From Lepraria neglecta (Eukaryota > Ascomycota > Lecanoromycetes > Lecanorales > Stereocaulaceae), in contig CM065647.1 of the NCBI GenBank assembly GCA_033220425.1, forward strand, positions 1,240,001-1,304,000: 64,000 bases of DNA. Reading direction: 5' to 3'. Below, one piece after another: positions 12,121-24,084 of the stretch; the first letter of the stretch is position 1; every line of letters begins with the position of its first letter. The notes beneath the pieces are model-generated. The model saw only the letters and a program-made list of their open reading frames with translations, was not told the origin of the DNA and did no database searches. A program made the position numbers and the translations under genes.

Positions 12121-12417
12121 TTACAGACGTTTCAAGCGGTCGAGGTATTTCAGTCTGTTCATTAGATCGGCGAAGTGGCTGGGGCGGTCGAAATAAAGTT
12201 CGTACTTCGTGAAGAAAAGTGGATCGATTTCTAAGGCTGCGGTTGGAGAAGCGCGACTGAGATTGCAGATGGTACTTCTTTCTCTGAGACTTAGTGCTTC
12301 GTAGGCAACCTGGTCGTGGTAGGTACGTTCCTGGAAAGAGCAGCCTTTAATCCAGAACCGGGGCGTGAGTTTTATCTCGTTTTCCCCTTCTTCCCAACTT
12401 GCGCGCATGTAGCTCAC
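12121..12417 (-). pseudogene. Inverted fragment of the F-box-like family
   Basis: On the minus strand the stretch NLSRASPTAALEIDPLFFTK, followed by YELYFDRPSHFADLMNRLKY, aligns with the middle of the intact gene at 10189 (VNAGLEIDPIFVTRCHFYFD and onward). Both the N-terminal F-box-like part and the C-terminal third are missing. It lies in opposite orientation to the other two copies. Confidence 0.6.
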
Positions 12418-12513
12418 GTCGCTTTCTTCGGAACTCCAAATAGCCTAATTTTCCAAGCTGGGTACCACGCTCAGCATCCAACTGATGGGCTTTGGTTTTA
12501 CTCCCTAGAACTA

Positions 12514-12694
12514 AGTTGGCAAAACCTCTAAGTTGGCAGGGTCGCCCAAAAGCGGCTCTTCCGGGTACTTCAAGTGGGCTCCAAAACGGCCTAAAGGCGA
12601 AACCTCCGGGGACCCTCTTGTCGCCTAGACGACCAGCTCTAGGCGACTTTCAAGGGCAACTCGAGCTGGTGTCAACACAGGGGGTTTGCCAACT
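12514..12694. mobile_element. MITE of 181 bp with TA target duplication
   Basis: The sequence starts AGTTGGCAAAACC and ends GGGTTTGCCAACT as an inverted repeat. It is flanked on both sides by TA (12512-12513 and 12695-12696). A second partial copy of the end motif (AAGTTGGCAGG) lies inside the left end. It has no coding capacity. TA duplication and size suit a non-autonomous Tc1/mariner-type element; no partner transposase with these ends was seen in the window. Confidence 0.7.
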
Positions 12695-12696
12695 TA

Positions 12697-14362
12697 AGGG
12701 GTTGGTTCCTCTACCAGAAGATCAAATCCCTTCCTCGGATTCCTCCTCCAATGGTGCAAGTCGATGATATGGGCATTGTTTTCTGACTCTCGGGTTATGC
12801 CCTCGTCGCTCTCCTCCTCTTCCTCACTCTGCTCATCTCTACTACATAGCAGTGACGTTTCCCGAACTCCTCGTATGTCATGCATCTCTCGTGTCTAAGT
12901 CGATTTGAGAGTTTGTTGCCCAAAAGAAAACGCCAATGCTCTTTCCAACCCCCGTGTACATCCAACCAGGTGTACCTGATCCCGAACGGTCAGAAGTACA
13001 GTCTTGCCGCACTTTGTTCATAGCAGCAAGTAGGTCTGTATTAGTAATCGAGTCCCAAATGGCCCTTCCTGCTCCACTCCCATCTAGCCCTGGGACTTGA
13101 CCCGGGCCGAAGTGCTGCAGTGTTGCAATAGTTCATGGTGCAAGTTCAAGCGGTCCATTTTGCCGGTGTCGTTAATTTAAAAACAAGGGTGCAGGGCCTG
13201 GCTCTGTTCCATCCTAACAGACTTCCACACCATGCTAGATAAAGATTTCCGAGTTAGTATTGCCTGTTCTAGAAGGCATTTGGAGGCTTAAACATGTCTA
13301 GAGAACAGAGGCTCCCAAGACATGTCTCAAGGCCTGGAATTCAGGTCAAAACAGGAACGTTGAACTCAGAAAATACGTACTCTACCTTCCCTTAGCCATG
13401 CCTCGTAAGATTTTTGCTGTGCCAAGATGCAATCGGGACTAGGTTTCCATTGCTGTTGAGGAGGTAACCACCCAGCAGCGTGTACACAAATGGGTGAGTT
13501 ATTCGGGATACCGGATATGATGATGGGAGGTAGCGCGTATGCTTAAGATTGCAGCAAGGTAAGGATAATGGGAACAACGTAACGACTCAGTCGAGCAAGG
13601 AATAAGGCCGGCTTCATAGTGGCGAGGCGCAAAACTTAGGGTTGAGGAGCTTGGTTTTATTGTACCAATCGACCGCGATAATGGCCGCTACAGATGTAAG
13701 AAGAGTTCTCTTCAAGGGTTTATATCAAGTGCATATGGTGTGCACGGCCTTGCGTAGCAAGAGATTAATGCGACAAACGCAGAAGCGCAGACTCCATTAA
13801 AAATACACTGCAGTGTCAAGAATAGTTTTCATTGCATGCAAGGGATAATAAGAAAGCAAGGTCTCATTTGTATAACATGCCTCAATACTAGACAGGTCGA
13901 GTCTCAAGCCTAGACTTGCTCATTGTCAGTGCCGGATTGGACGTGTGTTACCATGCCACCCGGCTCCTGGGCATCGCATGCCTAACTACTTGGTGTCTGC
14001 AGCCGGATGTTGGGTCCGTGGCAGCACTATTGTCCCAAGCGTATGCCGAGTCCCTGTTCATTGCAAAAAGAGAATGCAGGTCGGGGCTTCCTCTTGAGTG
14101 CGCAGTGATGCTTATGCGCTGCATTTGAGATACAGCAGAAACATCCAAAGCGCTTGGCCGAAGGACACGTAAGAGCAGTGCTTCGTCTTCATTACGCTCG
14201 TTCTAAGCTTCGGCTTAGCGTTGGTACGGTCTCTAAGTTGAAGGAGGGGTCGTGAGCGTTCAGTGTCCCGGATGGCAGCACATCCAGTGGCTGTGTGGAC
14301 GGGGGACCTTTAGGGCAAAGTTTCGTGGCATGCCCTAGACCTGTGGTGAACATGAATCAAGA
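12697..14362. other. Long stretch without a supportable gene
   Basis: Only short frames on both strands, none with a clear family pattern or matching splice signals. A Glu/Ser-rich minus-strand frame near 12694-12885 may be a piece of a decayed gene, but I cannot support it. Confidence 0.4.
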
Positions 14363-15050
14363 CCTTATGCTGCTCTTTTGCAAGGACTCGACCTGCCCTG
14401 CAGTGTCTTTGTTACCGAATTCAAGCTGTAAAAGGCGTCCCGGGTGTTTGCCAGGTCTCTTAACTCGACCACCCTGGCCAGCAAGCTCCCTGCGCCCATT
14501 TCTTTGGTGACCTCGTTCCTATCGCGCTGTTCCAAATCCGTCACGATATCAAACATCGTTTTATCCAGTATCCCACAATCTCAATCACTCCCAGGACCTT
14601 AGACAATCTCCCTGCGATATCACATAACGCATGTAGGCCAATTCTCCTCTTTTCAAGGCCGGCGTATTTGCGGCAAGCATCACGCGTTTCTTTCATGCTG
14701 CGTACCATCTCTTGTTCCATCTTGAGAGCAACGTCCTTTCGTCTGGCCTCAGACGCGGAGTTGTCGTATTTGGTCTCTAAGGCGGCTGATATTGGTCCAA
14801 TCACGTACGCTGACGATTTAGGCGCCTCTGCCTTTGATCTGACAGCAAATTTCGTCTACACTTTCGGTGACTGTAGGGGCTTCAAGCGCAGCTGTGAATA
14901 GAAGTTGCGTGGCAGTCTCATGGCCAAAGGCGCTGAGCATGGTCCGCATGACGCGATGTCGGCTCGACTGATTCCTTTGTTAGTGGTAGTATGCGCACAT
15001 TTCGCTGGACGTGTGGGCATGATCAATGGGGAGGATGACATTAAGAGACG
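14363..15050 (-). pseudogene. Decayed helical protein gene, unknown family
   Basis: Three consecutive minus-strand blocks look like one protein broken by frame changes: MLSAFGHETATQLL to CCQIKGRG (about 14940-14822), SAYVIGPISAALETKYD to LGVIEIVG (about 14813-14560), and MFDIVTDLEQRDRNEV to SVTKTLQG (14556-14380). All three are rich in charged heptads and predicted helix. Frame shifts near 14825 and 14562 separate them, and the 5' part is not clear. I do not recognise the family. Confidence 0.4.
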
Positions 15051-15772
15051 TGCTGCTCCAACCGCAGTCTCAGGCTCTGTTGAATCGTCAAATTGTTGAC
15101 TTTTCGATACACCTAAACTTGGACCGGGTCGAGCTTGCCCATGAGTCCCCGGATGCCCTGGGAGCTTGATCCTAGCGTCCGTTCTTGGCGTGGATATTGA
15201 GGAGCGAGAATGTTTCGAGGCTTGAGGACGTCGTAAATCTCATGCTTGATGGGATATCGAATTAGAATTCGTGTTTGACTACCATTAGTCCAAGTGGTCG
15301 TAACGATGGCTGCTGAGAGGGGCCGCCAATCATGGCTTTCTAACTCTTGCTCTCGTGGCCAGCACCAGACAGCGCTCAGTCACAGTCCTCTGTTCTAACA
15401 AATTCACCCTCCCTACCTCATACGAACCATGCTTCGAGCAGCTACAGATTGTAATGAGTGGGTGAAAAGCTTGCACTTCCAAAGAGGTCGGTGTTTGAGA
15501 CTAATTGTGGAAGGATTTTGGAAACGCGGGGCTGTAAGATCGCCGTGCATCTCAAGCTGCGTCGACAGCGCTTCAAGCGAGCTTCTGATTTGTCGACCAC
15601 AATTAGTTTGCCATTCTAGGCAGTGGTCGTGTTTCGCATTTCCTTGCGGCACAGCCAACCTCATGGCCAGCCTACGAGTATTGAGGTCTCCTCTACAGCT
15701 TGCTCTTTGCGCAAAGCGGATCATACATACTTGGAGGAAGTCCCATATCTCTTTGTTATCATTCCAACTCTC
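15051..15772. other. Spacer and promoter of the 947-residue gene
   Basis: Short frames only. The last 300 bp should be the 5' region of the next gene. Confidence 0.35.
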
Positions 15773-18700
15773 ATGGCATCCGACCTAGACCGTGATCTTC
15801 GTCGGCTAGCCAAACGATATCGAATAGCATTTCATCCTAACGCATCTTCGGATCAATGGCCATCCAAGCATAGGGAAACCTTTGAGAATATTCAAAAAAT
15901 CGGAAATCAGGCATACAATACCTACTGTGCCAACGTCGATATCCGCTCCCGTGAGCAACCCTGGAAGGCCCAGACTAAACACCGTGCTAAATGGCTGGCG
16001 GAGCGCTGTGCTCGTCTTCTTAATCAGCAGCGCAATGAAGCGGGCTGGAGGTTTGGCTTGGAGAACGATGTGCTCCGCAGATTTGCGGTCGAGGTGGCTT
16101 GGTGAGAAGGGTTCTCCGCTCGCGTCAAGGGGAGACAGTCGCTGACCATCACGAAAGCCCAAAGTGCCGGGCAAGGATTTGGCGATCAGAGATCGAAGCA
16201 TCCATGAATCAATCCGATGATGTTGCACGCCGCCTGGAGGAGAGAAGAAGCAGCCGAAAACCATGCCAGTGTCCACCCGGAAATCGTCCTCAAGATTAGT
16301 AGGTACGCCGTTTCGAAGATATCTTGATTTCTAACACGCCGATAGCTACGAAATTGGGACTAATCCTCTCTTCGATGACCGAGTGCAAGAGGTGATCTTG
16401 CACGAGCCCCTGTTGAGATCAGAGCTCCCGAAGCAAGAGCCAGACAGGGTCTATGGTTTGCAAGCGACGCAAAACTTCGACGACTTACTGTCAAAGCCTA
16501 TGGCTAGTACATCAGCCGATAATCAAGGCTATAGCGTTGGAGAATGCATAAGGAGCAGCCCCTTCAAGGAGGGGACTGAACCTCTTCTATTCCCATTTCT
16601 TGTACTTGAAGCAAAGGCTGAGAAAAGCTCCAACGGATTTGTGGACATTCAAACTCAGACAATGTTTCCTATACGAGCTCTCCTCAAGTTGCAGGAAGAC
16701 CTGCAAGATGAGATGATAGATACCACTGAGAACGACCTGGGGCCACTAGTATGGTTCTTTGCTAATCGAGGCGATTCTTGGCGGGTGTATGGCTGCTATG
16801 TTACCGACGACAAGCCTCCCCATTATGTGAGTAAACATGATCTCTTCCGAAACATACCGACGCCTTCGAAATACCCATCGTGCAGCAAGCTAATGGTCTA
16901 CAGGACATTGTCCAGCTTTGGGACGGATGCATATTATCCAAGGATGCCGCGTTACAACTCCTACTTATTGTCGACTACATATTTGACTGGGCGAGAGACG
17001 TTTACCGCCCATCCATCCTGCGGCAGTTGAAGTCCGTTGCGACGGGCAAGGCATTTGACCAAATCAGCCTGACCGACGAAAGCGGCATTTTTTCATTACG
17101 AAACTACGTTACGACTTGGATGCAACCGCCACCTAGCACAATCTATGTGGCCGAGTCTCAAGCCGGCCATGCTCAGCCCCCTGGGGTTTTGGACCGCCTA
17201 GGCAGGCTTTCTAGGCTGACGCCGAACACTAGGCTTGGAACCCTTCGTTCCACATCTGTAGTCCACTCGCGTGTCATTGGACTATACCTTAATGAACGGA
17301 GCGCCAGATTCTTGGTGGAGCTTGCCGGTGCTAATGGAGGGTCAGATACCTCCCGATCCGAGATTAGGTTTTTGATCAACTTTGTGACTCAATGGAACGA
17401 TTTGATCGTACTCACTGAGAGGGATCTTGCCAGCCTCGAGGAATTATGGACTGGAAAGATTCGACCAGAGGGTGAGACGTCAGCTTCGGGTCAAGATGCC
17501 ACCATCTACACACTAATCGAATTCGCGAGCTACATGAGCCCAACATGGGAGATCGTCCGGGAGATAATATACTTAGCGATTTCCAAGGCGGCGTTTGACG
17601 TCCTAGTCGAAACTGCGGATTATAGCAAAAAGCACCATGGCATTCACGCGTTGCCCGAAATTATTCGTCCATGTGACGATCATATACTAAGCGATGCTAT
17701 CAATTGCCTCCGCTCTGGATCTCCGAGCCAAACACTTCTGGCTGCTGTAGCTTGTTCAGCATTCGCTCTATATTCGCTGCCAGAACGACAGCGTCCGGAC
17801 CATGCTCCTCCTACGGAAGACCTTGGGTTTGGGCGTATACGGCACTCTCGACTGCGCGACATTGTCTCCAAAGTCCAAAGGACTGCTGAGCTAGCAAAGC
17901 CAAAGAAGGGAAGGTCGGTTCAAGGGAAAACTCCGAGAAAACTCTTGGCCGCAATGCGTGCTCTCGAGGAGCGAAACCGCATATTCCTCAAATACCAGGA
18001 TGTCAACTTGGTTCGCATCACCGAGAGTCGAGATGATGTTTCCCTAGAGCAACCGCACGAAGTGAGCCACTGCGCTAGGTGCCGCAGACTTAGCCAGCCG
18101 ACAGGAGCAGCCACTCAGATTCGAGAAGCAGGTCACGTAGAATTCTCGCCTAACGGAATGGCTATCGTGGAGTCTTTGAATCTGAATTATAATACGCATC
18201 AAGCTGCGCACGATGTTTGTCTCTTTGCGACAGATGAGTACCAAGGGATCGATGACGAAAAGGCATTGGCTGGAATCATCGAAGACCTCATTCGGGCCGG
18301 GAACATTTATCACACCATTCGGCATCCCATTCCGCGTCATTTTTACAAGCACGGATACACGACCCAAGTCTTCTGGAGAGATACGATATGGAACCTTCCA
18401 ATTCCACTACGTCCTCCAACAGATGAGCAACGACGGGACATCTTAAACTGGGCTTCTGAACTGCGTGGAGAACACATATCGGCACGTAGAAAGCAATCGG
18501 ACGAGCTGGGGCACATTTGGAACAAACTTCAGCTATTATTTTACTTCCGGAACAAAGGTCTGAATTGGGAAGAAGCAACTCAAAAAGCCGACCAATTTCA
18601 TTCGAATAACCCTCACTCACATTCAGGCAATCGTTACAGCATGTACGAAGAACAAGATCGCGAGGAGCGTGAGGCGCGCAAAGCTGCTGGCACATATGAA

Positions 18701-18796
18701 GATCGGGAAGTATTGGGCATGACACAAAAAGCACCCAAGTTTCGCATAGGGAATGCTGATATCCGAAATTATCACGGTGCTAGAAATTTTGGTTGA
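15773..18796 (+). CDS. Fungal protein with PD-(D/E)XK-like domain, 947 residues
   Basis: Four exons fit: 15773-16101, 16158-16298, 16346-16826 and 16904-18796. All introns are GT-AG and every junction keeps frame. The first junction creates a CPKC knuckle (VEVACPKCRARIW), followed by CQCP about 40 residues later, so residues about 110-155 may bind zinc. The core near residues 240-280 has FPFLVLEAKAEKS followed by DIQTQTMFPIRALLKLQEDL; the E-x-K pair after a hydrophobic strand is the PD-(D/E)XK signature, and PDRVYGLQAT upstream may give the acidic residue. A helical region LQLLLIVDYIFDWARDVYRP follows. The last third is charged, with a second CARC pair near residue 700 and a basic tail. I know this arrangement only as uncharacterised fungal proteins, so nuclease activity is inferred, not shown. 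An alternative is a non-catalytic nucleic-acid-binding relative. Confidence 0.75.
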
Positions 18797-20182
18797 GAAG
18801 GGGTGAATGGCGGTAGGTAGCACGTTTATGACTCTACGATTGTAGACGACATCTTACTTATGAAATGACACATCGAATTATTTCTCCGCGAATTCGGATC
18901 TCCTTGAAACGTGAGGGCCTAGAGAGCGCGTGCTGATGCTTAAATCATGAAGCCTGTTTTATTAGAAGTAGCTACACCTGTATGTGGCACGTTCCACCCC
19001 ACAAATTGACAAAGGAGCAAGCACATGGCATCATTCGACCATTCTTTAGCTCATAAGTCAGCACATTCAGTGTAGTATGTGCACGGCACCCCCATGCTCC
19101 GAGTTGGAAACACCCAAAGTGACAAAGCTTCCTCTTCTTCTTCTTACTCTTTGATGGGCATCTCATACACTTTTTCAACAGCCAGAGGTATCTTCGCGAG
19201 GTGGCGACGTCGTCACTACTTTGATCACTCTTGACATACACGGACACTGAGCAGAAGTTCATCTCCCGTTCTGAGAAATTCTAGATTGCTGAATGATTTA
19301 CGACCCTACTCTAAAAGCCTGCTAGCTTGCATTGAGTGTGATTGATTCATTGACTACGTCTTGATTAATATCTGATTCAGCTAACGAGAAGCCATGCAGA
19401 CAGGCGTTTATAGGGAGCCACAGCTGACTGTGTATACACTAAGGAACCCCCTCCCCCCTCCTTCCCCCACACATGAGCATAGTCCGCCCTAAGTGTATCC
19501 CATATATCCCATGTAGTTGTTCGTTCGTAGGAGCCTCTGCCTCGCCGCCCCCCCCTTCTGCCCCTAGGGGTTTGGGTACCCGATACTAGTCTAACGGCAG
19601 TAGATATGACTGTGCACAGATCTCAACCCGGTCCGTCCTATTGTCCCCTTTGGGAGGCCATACTCTGCTCGCGGTTATCCAAGAACACGCATGTTGCCCG
19701 GTTCACTTGATCTCATCGAACACTATTCCTAGTAGTAATGTAGAAGTCAGCTGGGTATGTAACAGGGTCCTCATTCCGGGCGTTGAGGCCTGAGTCTCAT
19801 GGGGGTTGCTCGTCTCGAGGCCTGCCCATTCCCGGTGTACGTCTGAAAGTCGTCGATCAATCCATTCGCATAGGCTCTCGTCCACTGTATCTACCCCTCC
19901 AGCAGTAATTGCATTCGCATATAAGCGATGGCAGTTACTCTATCTCTAGATCCATAGCCCCCTAACCGACGACTATGAGGCTAGATCCTGCTAGCTCGAT
20001 GGCACCCAATCGCCGGTTCTTGGCACGGACGAATGACTGACATGTTACCCTCACGTCTTCGAAACTCGGATCCAAAAGTCAAATCGGTCCTGCAATTCTC
20101 CATGTAGACAGGCTCGTTTCTAGTCATCCTGGTTGCCCCTGAAGCCGCTATCTGTTGCATTGGAATGTGGCCTGAAAAACAG
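18797..20182. other. Spacer of 1.4 kb, no gene supported
   Basis: Contains C-rich runs near 19448-19475 and 19540-19566 and only short frames. It should hold the 3' ends of two convergent transcripts. Confidence 0.4.
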
Positions 20183-20917
20183 CTAATTTCGGCTCTCCAA
20201 ATGAATCCATTCCGGCTGCGATCTCCGGTGTCGTCCTCTTCCTTGCTGTGGTACCACTCCCGGTGTAACAATCGGCCTCGACGCCACCCATTCCATACGG
20301 AACTGCAAGACCAGCAAAACCACTCCGTTAACCATCACCACAACGCCGAATATATAGCTATTGATAGCAAGTATCGCCAAAGATAAGCTGACATTCTCCC
20401 AAGTCCGGAAACTCATGCCGTTAAAGAATACTGAAGGTGTGGCGAGCGGCGTACAAGCGAGGGTGATTATTAAGAATAGAAAAAGTGCGAAAGCAAGAAT
20501 TCTTGGATGGAAGAGGAGGCCTGGGACTCCGAGTAGCTGTTTGGATCGAGTGATGCTTGTACTTATCATTGCAAAGCCAACGAGGCTAGGGATGGTGAAC
20601 CACAAGTAGGTGTAGTGCCAACCTTCGATGGCTGAGGCGTAGTTTACAGGATTGTAAAGCACATGGCAATCCTGGTTCATGAAGGGCTCGAGTGTGCGAA
20701 AGTGATCTGTCAAGGCGACGATGGAGCCGACATTGCATAAAGCTAGTATTATCGTCAAGGTAGCAAGAAACTCTTTCCAGCGTGAAGAGATCGTCATAGG
20801 CTGACCTGGAACGCTCCTCTGAATGACACACCGGTAAGTGAAATAGATCAGCAGTATTAGTCTACCGATCAGGAGCAACACTCCACGAGTGAGGAGAACA
20901 AAGATAATGTCCTTCAT
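20183..20917 (-). CDS. Multi-pass membrane protein, unknown function
   Basis: From the ATG at 20917 one frame gives 244 residues with about five hydrophobic segments: an N-terminal one (IIFVLLTRGVLLLIGRLILL), then LATLTIILALCNVGSIVAL, LWFTIPSLVGFAMIST, ILAFALFLFLIITLACTPLA and a last one ending MVNGVVLLVL. The tail is basic and hydrophilic (QQGRGRHRRSQPEW). The open frame continues upstream to 21130 but without an ATG, so 20917 is preferred; a further 5' exon cannot be excluded. Size and layout resemble small fungal integral membrane proteins of unknown role. No enzymatic or transporter motif was seen. Confidence 0.6.
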   Translation of the reverse strand: MKDIIFVLLTRGVLLLIGRLILLIYFTYRCVIQRSVPGQPMTISSRWKEFLATLTIILALCNVGSIVALTDHFRTLEPFMNQDCHVLYNPVNYASAIEGWHYTYLWFTIPSLVGFAMISTSITRSKQLLGVPGLLFHPRILAFALFLFLIITLACTPLATPSVFFNGMSFRTWENVSLSLAILAINSYIFGVVVMVNGVVLLVLQFRMEWVASRPIVTPGVVPQQGRGRHRRSQPEWIHLESRN

Positions 20918-21130
20918 AGTGTCAAGGAATTGGAAAAATCGTGAATGTAATTCTAGGTAGCTCTGAGGGTATGCAGTTGCTGCAAGATGACAAAGGACCT
21001 GACTCTGGAGCTTTTCGTGTAGTTTCAAGATGTGGTGAATAGTGACAGATGGTGGGAAGGAGGCAGACAAAAGATTCTTATTTCTGCTACCCACGGCTTG
21101 GTTCTGCGCAGGATTGAGAGGGAAAGGCAC

Positions 21131-21523
21131 GAAATCTCTGACGAGCCAATTGTGAATTTATGGTTATGAATAGGGCCAACACATTCCCTCATCGGGCCCG
21201 TTTGTCCGCGTAATTTCACATGCGTTAAGACTCGGGCTTCCTTTCCTGTATATCAACTTCCGTAGGCCGGTCATGAAGAGGCGCATTGTTCCGGCTTTAG
21301 GGTAGAATTTGAGGGAACGTGGTGAGAAAGAAGCAATGGAAACGACCAGAGCAGTATTGAGAATATAACAAAATTCACTGTACCATTACAGCTTGGAGTA
21401 GCTAAACAGGTAATACGGAAAAGGCTTGAGTACAACGTTTCCAAAGTGGAAATGATGCGACAGTATGTTGCTATGAAATAGAAGAACGGCGACTGGCTGA
21501 TGATGCCCAAGTATTGGGATATC
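21131..21523. other. Spacer, nothing firm seen
   Basis: No supported feature. Confidence 0.35.
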
Positions 21524-22175
21524 CTATATTGTCATCCTGAGCTTCGTGGACTCATCTACAGTCTTTGATCGCAGCACTAGCCACCTCCAGATTTTCTTAC
21601 TGGCGTTTATTTTTTGATGTATTGAAGTGTACCGAGTCAACATGTCTTCGACTCTACGCTGCTGTGATATTGATGTTATTACATCTTGAAGGGTTGTAGA
21701 CCAGTGTGGATGAGGCATTGCATACATCTTCAATCCTGGAGGTAGACAGACTGCAATTTCCTTGAGCGTAGGATAGCAAATCTTGCCCCAGAGGCGACTG
21801 TACAAAGGAACTCTAAAGAGGGAGTCTCTGGGTCCGTGAAAAGAAGCGGCATTCGATAATGACTGCCGTACGTCCACGGATGTTTTCTCGCTGCATATGG
21901 GCTATACCGTTCGAGTCATTGACGCTCCTGTACAGTGTAATGTAATGCAATATTTGCATTCTGCACGTCACATTGCTGTAATGTGTACCTCGGAAGTTGA
22001 ACGGAAGGAACCATGTTGATTGATGGAAGGCGCTCTGCACTAGCGCCGAGTTGATCCGAAAATGGGTCGCTTCTTTTCTGCAGGCTTCAAGCGCATATAT
22101 CTCACGGCCCACAGCAGTAAAGGATCTGCTCGCAGTGTAGATCATGCCCTGTTTTCGTTCATTCGTATCACGCAA
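21524..22175 (-). pseudogene. Possible frame-shifted gene of unknown family
   Basis: Two minus-strand frames adjoin. The first, 22175-21813, reads MIYTASRSFTAVGREIYALE and later QSTWFLPFNFRG. The second, 21877-21524, reads FRVPLYSRLWGKICYPTLKE then IAVCLPPGLKMYAMPHP. Both read as coding sequence in composition, and their order resembles fungal F-box/2EXR-like proteins (a hydrophobic WFLPFNF strand, then a conserved loop). No intron with good signals bridges the 65-bp overlap, so a frameshift is more likely than splicing. It could also be two unrelated chance frames. Confidence 0.35.
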
Positions 22176-22346
22176 CTACCAATTGACGGCATTCCACTTA
22201 CGATCTCACGGACTGTCATGCAGTACTAGGGTGGGGGTCACCTCCATTTTAGGACATGGCTTCGGTGATTTCTTCAATTGACATCATAATGGATACCGTT
22301 CATAAGACAGGCAAGGTGCCTTCGAACGGGCATCTGCCGTGTCAAG

Positions 22347-23417
22347 ATGGCGTCTATTCGAAGCCTTACCTTTCCCCTTTCTCACGCTGAACAACGCCCT
22401 CGAATTCCTCCATTCTCCGTTCATCATGAGGACGCCATCAACCTCCACTCGTGCAGAGCCTTCCAGGCTATTCGTGGCTTTTTAAAGACTCGACACAGTG
22501 ACGGGTAAGGCCCTACTTCAGCGCCGTTCTAGGGTGGCTGCAGGTTGACACTCTCTAGCTTCTGTCATCATCATCAACCAACCACAGCGGAACACGAAGA
22601 AGCATGGCTCCTGCAACGCGATATAACCTACGCTTTGATCCTTCCTGTCCTCGAGATCCACCAATATGCTACCCAGCTAGCCATATCCATGCTAGGCGAT
22701 AGAAACATATTCGATCTAGAGCTGGTCTTTCGGAGCGAGGCTCGCGGGGCATTTGCATGGTTGCAGTGCTTTATCGCCGAAGAGAAGGACTGGTGCTCGA
22801 CGCGTGGATGTCCAGGTACTTCGCTACTATATCTCCTGACTGTTACTACACACGTACTAAGATCCACAGCTTGTGTAGTGGAACACGTCCTCCAGGCGGA
22901 GCCTACGATCAGGATCGTCCTCACTGCTTGCCGTCTGGCTGAGTCACTACGCAGGGCAAGCGAGACCCCGGATACTCTCCCCGTCTTCGACTTCTGGCTA
23001 TCCTCCCTACGAACAGCACTAGATGAGGACCCCTTCTGGGGCCCCGCCTTCTGGAAAGACCTCAAATCTAGGGCATCAGAGCTGGAGAATGATATTCACC
23101 AGATGGTACGGCAATGTATGGAGTTTGAGGATATGCAAATTCCACAAGGTCAAAGCGGGAATAGCGTCCGCAAGTCTAGGGACGGCTCCCACGTCAGAGA
23201 GCCTACTGTGGGGGTTCCTGCAAGGCCTCCCAGACTCGGTACATACAAGTCAGATGGCAAACGCATCATCTTTGTTAGCGAGGAGAGCTGCTGGATGCAC
23301 AACATTGTACTTGGCTGCTGGACCACTCTCCTTGCTGATGCTGCGAACGTGGCTTGTTCTGCGTATTCTTCGGTAGCCGAGGCGGACTCGCGGGCAGTTT
23401 GCTCAGCGAGGTCGTGA
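22347..23417 (+). CDS. Hypothetical protein, 338 residues
   Basis: Exon 1 at 22347-22504 starts MASIRSLTFPLSHAEQRPR. A short intron with a GTAAGG donor at 22505 leads to exon 2, ending at 23417. Two acceptors keep frame, at 22543 (ctgcag) and 22558 (ctctag). The second gives a 54-bp intron and has a TTGAC branch-like site 12 nt upstream, so it is preferred, giving 338 residues. The protein is mainly helical with many aromatic and acidic residues (DPFWGPAFWKDLKSRASELE). It has no signal peptide or membrane segment that I trust. I do not recognise the family. Confidence 0.55.
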
Positions 23418-24084
23418 ATATGAGATCATCTCTACAACCTGCCATGATCTACGGGTAGCCAATAGGGGAATTCGTGTCTGAGGATCACAATCCCGTCCGG
23501 GTATCGGAGATATATGCCCTTGGGGAAGGTTGATGTGGGCTTCTTATATCTTCCAGAAGAACCCACCCCCACGAGAACCTGGTCGACTCCACAATGAACT
23601 GCGGACTCACTTCCGTGCTTCAAACATTCTTGACATATTTCTTGCTTTTTGTGTTAGATACCATAGCATTTTTTGCATCTACATCTGTCTATATTGCATT
23701 TAACGCTAGCAAATATTAATCTATTACCGTTGAACAACGCTTAACCCCCAGTGATTGGTTGTATGCATCCCATTGTGGATACCTCGTCAACATCATGCCG
23801 CGGTGATCGTTCATTCCATGACATTCGGGGTTTACCCCATTCATTACACAAACTACATCCGCGGCCTCATTGTTCCGAGATCGAACGCCCGAAATCCGAA
23901 GTCACGCGACCATTGCCTCGTTTCATCACGACCTCAGAAATTCCTTGAATACAATTGAGATTACATCACAGCCAGCAGGCATCCTACGACACACCTGAGA
24001 ACACTTTGATAACACATTTCGGACACAGGAGACAAGAACACACCCCAGGAGTACCGTTTTCGGTACCCAGGGTATGCATCCAGA
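23418..24084. other. Spacer and promoter of the repeat-protein gene
   Basis: No supported gene. The last 100 bp form the leader of the next gene and include an out-of-frame ATG at 24074, 11 bp before the chosen start. Confidence 0.4.

Noticed and set aside
19448-19570. C-rich runs as G-quadruplex or telomere-like repeats
   Set aside because: Runs are irregular and do not match the TTAGGG unit; no array was found.
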